Source: Ctena decussata (lineage: Eukaryota > Mollusca > Bivalvia > Lucinida > Lucinidae). Taken from it: DNA of 64,000 nucleotides. Each line of letters begins with the position of its first letter. Within the stretch, counting starts at the first letter, position 1. The stretch is from NCBI GenBank assembly GCA_963989385.1, contig OZ022508.1:34866166-34930165 (forward strand), read 5' to 3'. The notes beneath the pieces are model-generated. The model saw nothing but the letters and a program-made list of their open reading frames with translations. It had not been told where the DNA came from and ran no database searches. A program made the position numbers and the translations under genes. Shown here one piece after another: positions 61,097 through 64,000 of the stretch.

Positions 61097-61290
61097 GTAA
61101 GTGGATTTCTTTGCATGTATCTGTTGGCTGAGTAGCAATTCAATTTGTATTTGAAATTGCAAGCTTTATAGCATATGTGTTAACCTTTAGGATTATGACT
61201 ACACCATCATGTGAGCTGCGACACGACAAAACCAACAAAGTGGCATATGTGCCCAGTGAAGACTCAGCTCAGCCTGGGCAGCTACCTAGT

Positions 61291-63789
61291 TATACCCCCG
61301 GTATACGAAGTATATAGGGGGTATATAGTTTTTGGTTTTTCCGTTAATATGTTTGTGTGTGTGTGTGTATGTTAACATTTTTTCTGTCACAGATTTCTCA
61401 GGAACCACAATAGCTAGGATTTTGAAATTTGGTACAAACCTTGGGTATGACTAGTTGTACTGTGTAAGAGACAATCAGCCTTCTCCTGCTTATCATTCCC
61501 TTTGTTTGTCCATTTTTTCTTTCTCTCCAATTAAATTTCTGTCACAGATTTCTCAGGAACCACAATAGCCAGGATTTTGAAATTTGGTACAAACGTTGGG
61601 TATGACTAGTTGTACCGTGTAAGAGACAATCAGCCTTCTCCCCCTTATCATTCCCTTTGTTTGTCCATTTTTTCTTTCTCTCCAATTAAATTTCTGTCAC
61701 AGATTTCTCAGGAACCACAATAGCTAGGATTTTGAAATTTGGTACCAACGTTGGGTATGACTATTTGTACTGTGTAAGAGACAATCAGCCTTCTCCTGCT
61801 TATCATTCCCTTTGTTTGTCCATTTTTTCTTTCTCTCCAATTGAATTTCTGTCACAGATTTCTCAGGAACCACAACAGCCAGGATTTTGAAATTTGGCAC
61901 AAACGTTGGGTATGACTAGTTGTACCGTGTAAGAGACAATCAGCCTTCTCTAACTTATCATTCCCTTTGTTTGTCCATTTTTTCTTTCTCTCCAATTAAA
62001 TTTCTGTCACAGATTTCTCAGGAACCACAATAGCTAGGATTTTGAAATTTGGTACAAACGTTGGGTATGACTAGTTGTACTGTGTAAGAGACTATCAGCC
62101 TTCTCCTGCTTATCATTCCCTTTGTTTGTCCATTTTTTCTTTCTCTTCAATTTAATTTCTGTCACAGATTTCTCAGGAACCACAATAGCTAGGATTTTGA
62201 AGTTTGGTACAAACGTTGGGTATGACTAGTTGTACCGTGATAGAGTCAGTCAGCCTTCTCCTTCTTATCATTCCCTTTGTTTGTCCCTTTTTTCTTTCTC
62301 TCCAATTAAATTTCTGTCACAGATTTCTCAGGAACCACAATAGCTAGGATTTTGAAATTTGGTACCAACGTTGGGTATAACTATTTGTACTGTGTAAGAG
62401 ATAATAGACCTTCTCCTTCTTATCATTCCCTTTGTTTGTCTATTTTTTCTTTATCTCCAATTAAATTTCTGGGACAGATTTCTCAGGAACCACAATATCT
62501 AGGATTTTGAAATTTGGTACAAATGTTAGGTATGACTTGTTGTAGTTTGTAAGAGACAATCAGCCTTCTCCTGCTTATCATTCCCTTTGTTTGTCCATTT
62601 TTTTCTTTCTCTCCAATTAAATTTCTGTCACAGATTTCTCAGGAACCACAACAGCTAGGATTTTGAAATTTTGTACAAATGTTGGGTATTACTAGATGTA
62701 CCGTGTGAGTGTGAGAGAGTATCGGCCTCCTTCTCTTATCATTCCCTTTGTTTGTCCATTTTTTCTGTCTCCCCAATTAAATTTCTGTCACAGATTTCTC
62801 AGGAACCACAACAGCTAGGATTTATAAGGTTGGTACAAATGTTGGGTATAACTAGATGTACCGTATAAGGAACAATTAGCTTTCTTCTGCTTATCATTCC
62901 CTTTGTTTGTCCATTTTTTCTTCCTCTCCAATTAAATTTCTATGATAGATTTCTCAGGAACAACTACCGCTAGGTTTTTGAAATTTATTACAAACATTGA
63001 GTATGACTAGTTGTATTGTGTAAGAAAACATCAGCCTCCTCCTTCTTATCATTCCCTTTGTTTGTCCATTTCTTCTTTCTCTCCTTTGAAATTAAACTTT
63101 TTCTGTCCCAAGATTTCTCAGGAACCACTACAGCTAGGATTTTGAAATTTGGTGCAAATGTTGGGTATGACTAGTTGTATGGTGTAATAGAGTATCGACC
63201 TCCTGCTTATCATTCCCTTTGTTTGTCTATTTTTCTTTCTCTCCAGTTTATTTTTTGTCACAGTTTTCTCTGTTCCTAAGAGAGCCACAGTCTTCAAATT
63301 TTGTTTACATCTTGAGAATGGCCAAGTTTATTGTAGGAAAGAAAATCAAAATGCTAAGATTTCTTTTGGCCTTCTTTTGCATTTTTTTCCTTTTTTCCAT
63401 CTCTATCTCCAATGGAATAAATGGTAAAATTTATGTCAAAGATTTCTCAGATTGCTGTGTGACTAGGTTTAGGTATAGGTTTAAATTGACTAGTTGACAT
63501 CATCTGGATGCTGCTGCTGACTTTAGGTCAAGGTCACTGACATAGAACTATATGTAAATTTGTGTTGAAATTTTGTGTTAAATTTGTATTTTCTTTAGAT
63601 TACATAATTTGCATGTTTTAATGGAACCATTGTGTATTTATCTGAAGGCCTTCCACTGGATTTGTAACAGATTGTCCATTCATATGTCTGTTATTTAACA
63701 TTTGCTTTAAAGTTTTGTATTAAGTGTGTTTTTAATAGGCGGTGGCACTGGCCGGGGGTATACGTGAGCCTCTGCTCACATGCTCTTGT
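61291..63789 (+). mobile_element. Minisatellite element E5, 155-bp repeats, TATACCCCCGG ends
   Basis: 5' stem TATACCCCCGGTATACGAAG / TATATAGGGGGTATA; a body of about twelve 155-bp units; 3' region CCGGGGGTATAC, hairpin GTGAGCCTCTGCTCAC, then ATGCTCTTGTTT. It shares the 3' hairpin plus CTTGTT arrangement with E1, E2 and E3. No coding capacity. Confidence 0.82.
61320..63300 (+). repeat. 155-bp tandem repeat array, about twelve units
   Basis: CAGATTTCTCAGGAACCACA recurs at about 61390, 61542, 61700, 61855, 62010 and 62165, continuing at about 155-bp spacing; the last two units (after 62930) are more diverged, giving a gradient of decay towards the 3' side. Confidence 0.93.
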
Positions 63790-64000
63790 TTAATCAGAGT
63801 TTTGGCTCTGTGTGTTCAAAGCATAGCTAAGGGTCTAAGCTATCTCCATTCAGACAGGGAAGACTGATCTGACTGGGTGGCTGCTCAGGCTGATCTGAGT
63901 CTTTACTGAGCGCACATGCCACATTGTTGATTTTGTTGTGTAGCGGCTCTGCCATTTTTGTCTTGCCTGTGACTAGTGGAAGCAAGACGTATGTTTTACT

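Larger units (their letters stand above)
61213..63949. repeat. Palindromic MITE family P copy split by element E5
   Basis: The left part GAGCTGCGACACGACAAAAC...CTCAGCCTGGGCAG stops at about 61290; the family sequence resumes at about 63790 (TTAATCAGAGTTTTGGCTCT) and runs to TTTTGTTGTGTAGCGGCTC. Confidence 0.88.

Noticed and set aside
60069..60507. Two ORFs starting MKIYLVL on opposite strands
   Set aside because: They are the two arms of the foldback element at 59844-60722.

Overview
The window is eukaryotic: spliced genes with GT-AG introns, no operons, AT-rich introns and very dense short interspersed repeats. tRNA-derived SINEs, many palindromic (foldback) MITEs, mariner/Tigger-type inverted-repeat elements and minisatellite-bearing elements with ends such as AGCTCACCTGAGCC together suggest a mollusc, most likely a bivalve. 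The species call is inference from repeat style, not from a marker gene.

I can support one protein-coding gene. It lies on the + strand and fills most of the window. It encodes a secreted or extracellular leucine-rich-repeat (LRR) protein, with a signal peptide, a cysteine cluster resembling an LRRNT cap and about 34 LRRs. I resolve 23 coding exons from 7524 to 61096 (2753 nt, about 917 residues). All introns after the second split a codon after its second base, usually the conserved Leu codon that closes one LRR and opens the next. Early exons carry one LRR each (63-78 nt); later ones carry two to four. No stop codon is reached, so the C-terminus (LRR cap, membrane segment, signalling domain or anchor) lies beyond base 64000 and the receptor class cannot be decided here.

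Layout: 1-7480 upstream DNA, almost all repeats (foldback MITEs, a 31-bp minisatellite, two copies of one SINE). 7481-7668 first coding exon. 7669-16035 large intron 1. 16036-35617 exons 2-8, with introns containing two related 2.3-4.5 kb minisatellite elements (18541-23066 and 26060-28333), a tandem 530-bp duplication and a mariner-like MITE. 35618-42669 intron 8, a multi-level nest of insertions around a 2.8-kb inverted-repeat transposon (37015-39813). 42670-61096 exons 9-23, closer together, with a dead LINE fragment in intron 20 and a decayed copy of part of exon 21 in intron 21. 61097-64000 a palindromic MITE split by a 2.5-kb element made of 155-bp tandem repeats.

The main points of interest are the exon-per-LRR architecture with evidence of exon birth and decay, the set of minisatellite elements whose different repeat units share a core motif and similar 3' ends, the unclassified transposon with 33-bp terminal inverted repeats and an ACAT duplication, and nested insertions that give a relative chronology. 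No rRNA gene, functional tRNA gene, CRISPR array or prokaryotic feature was seen.
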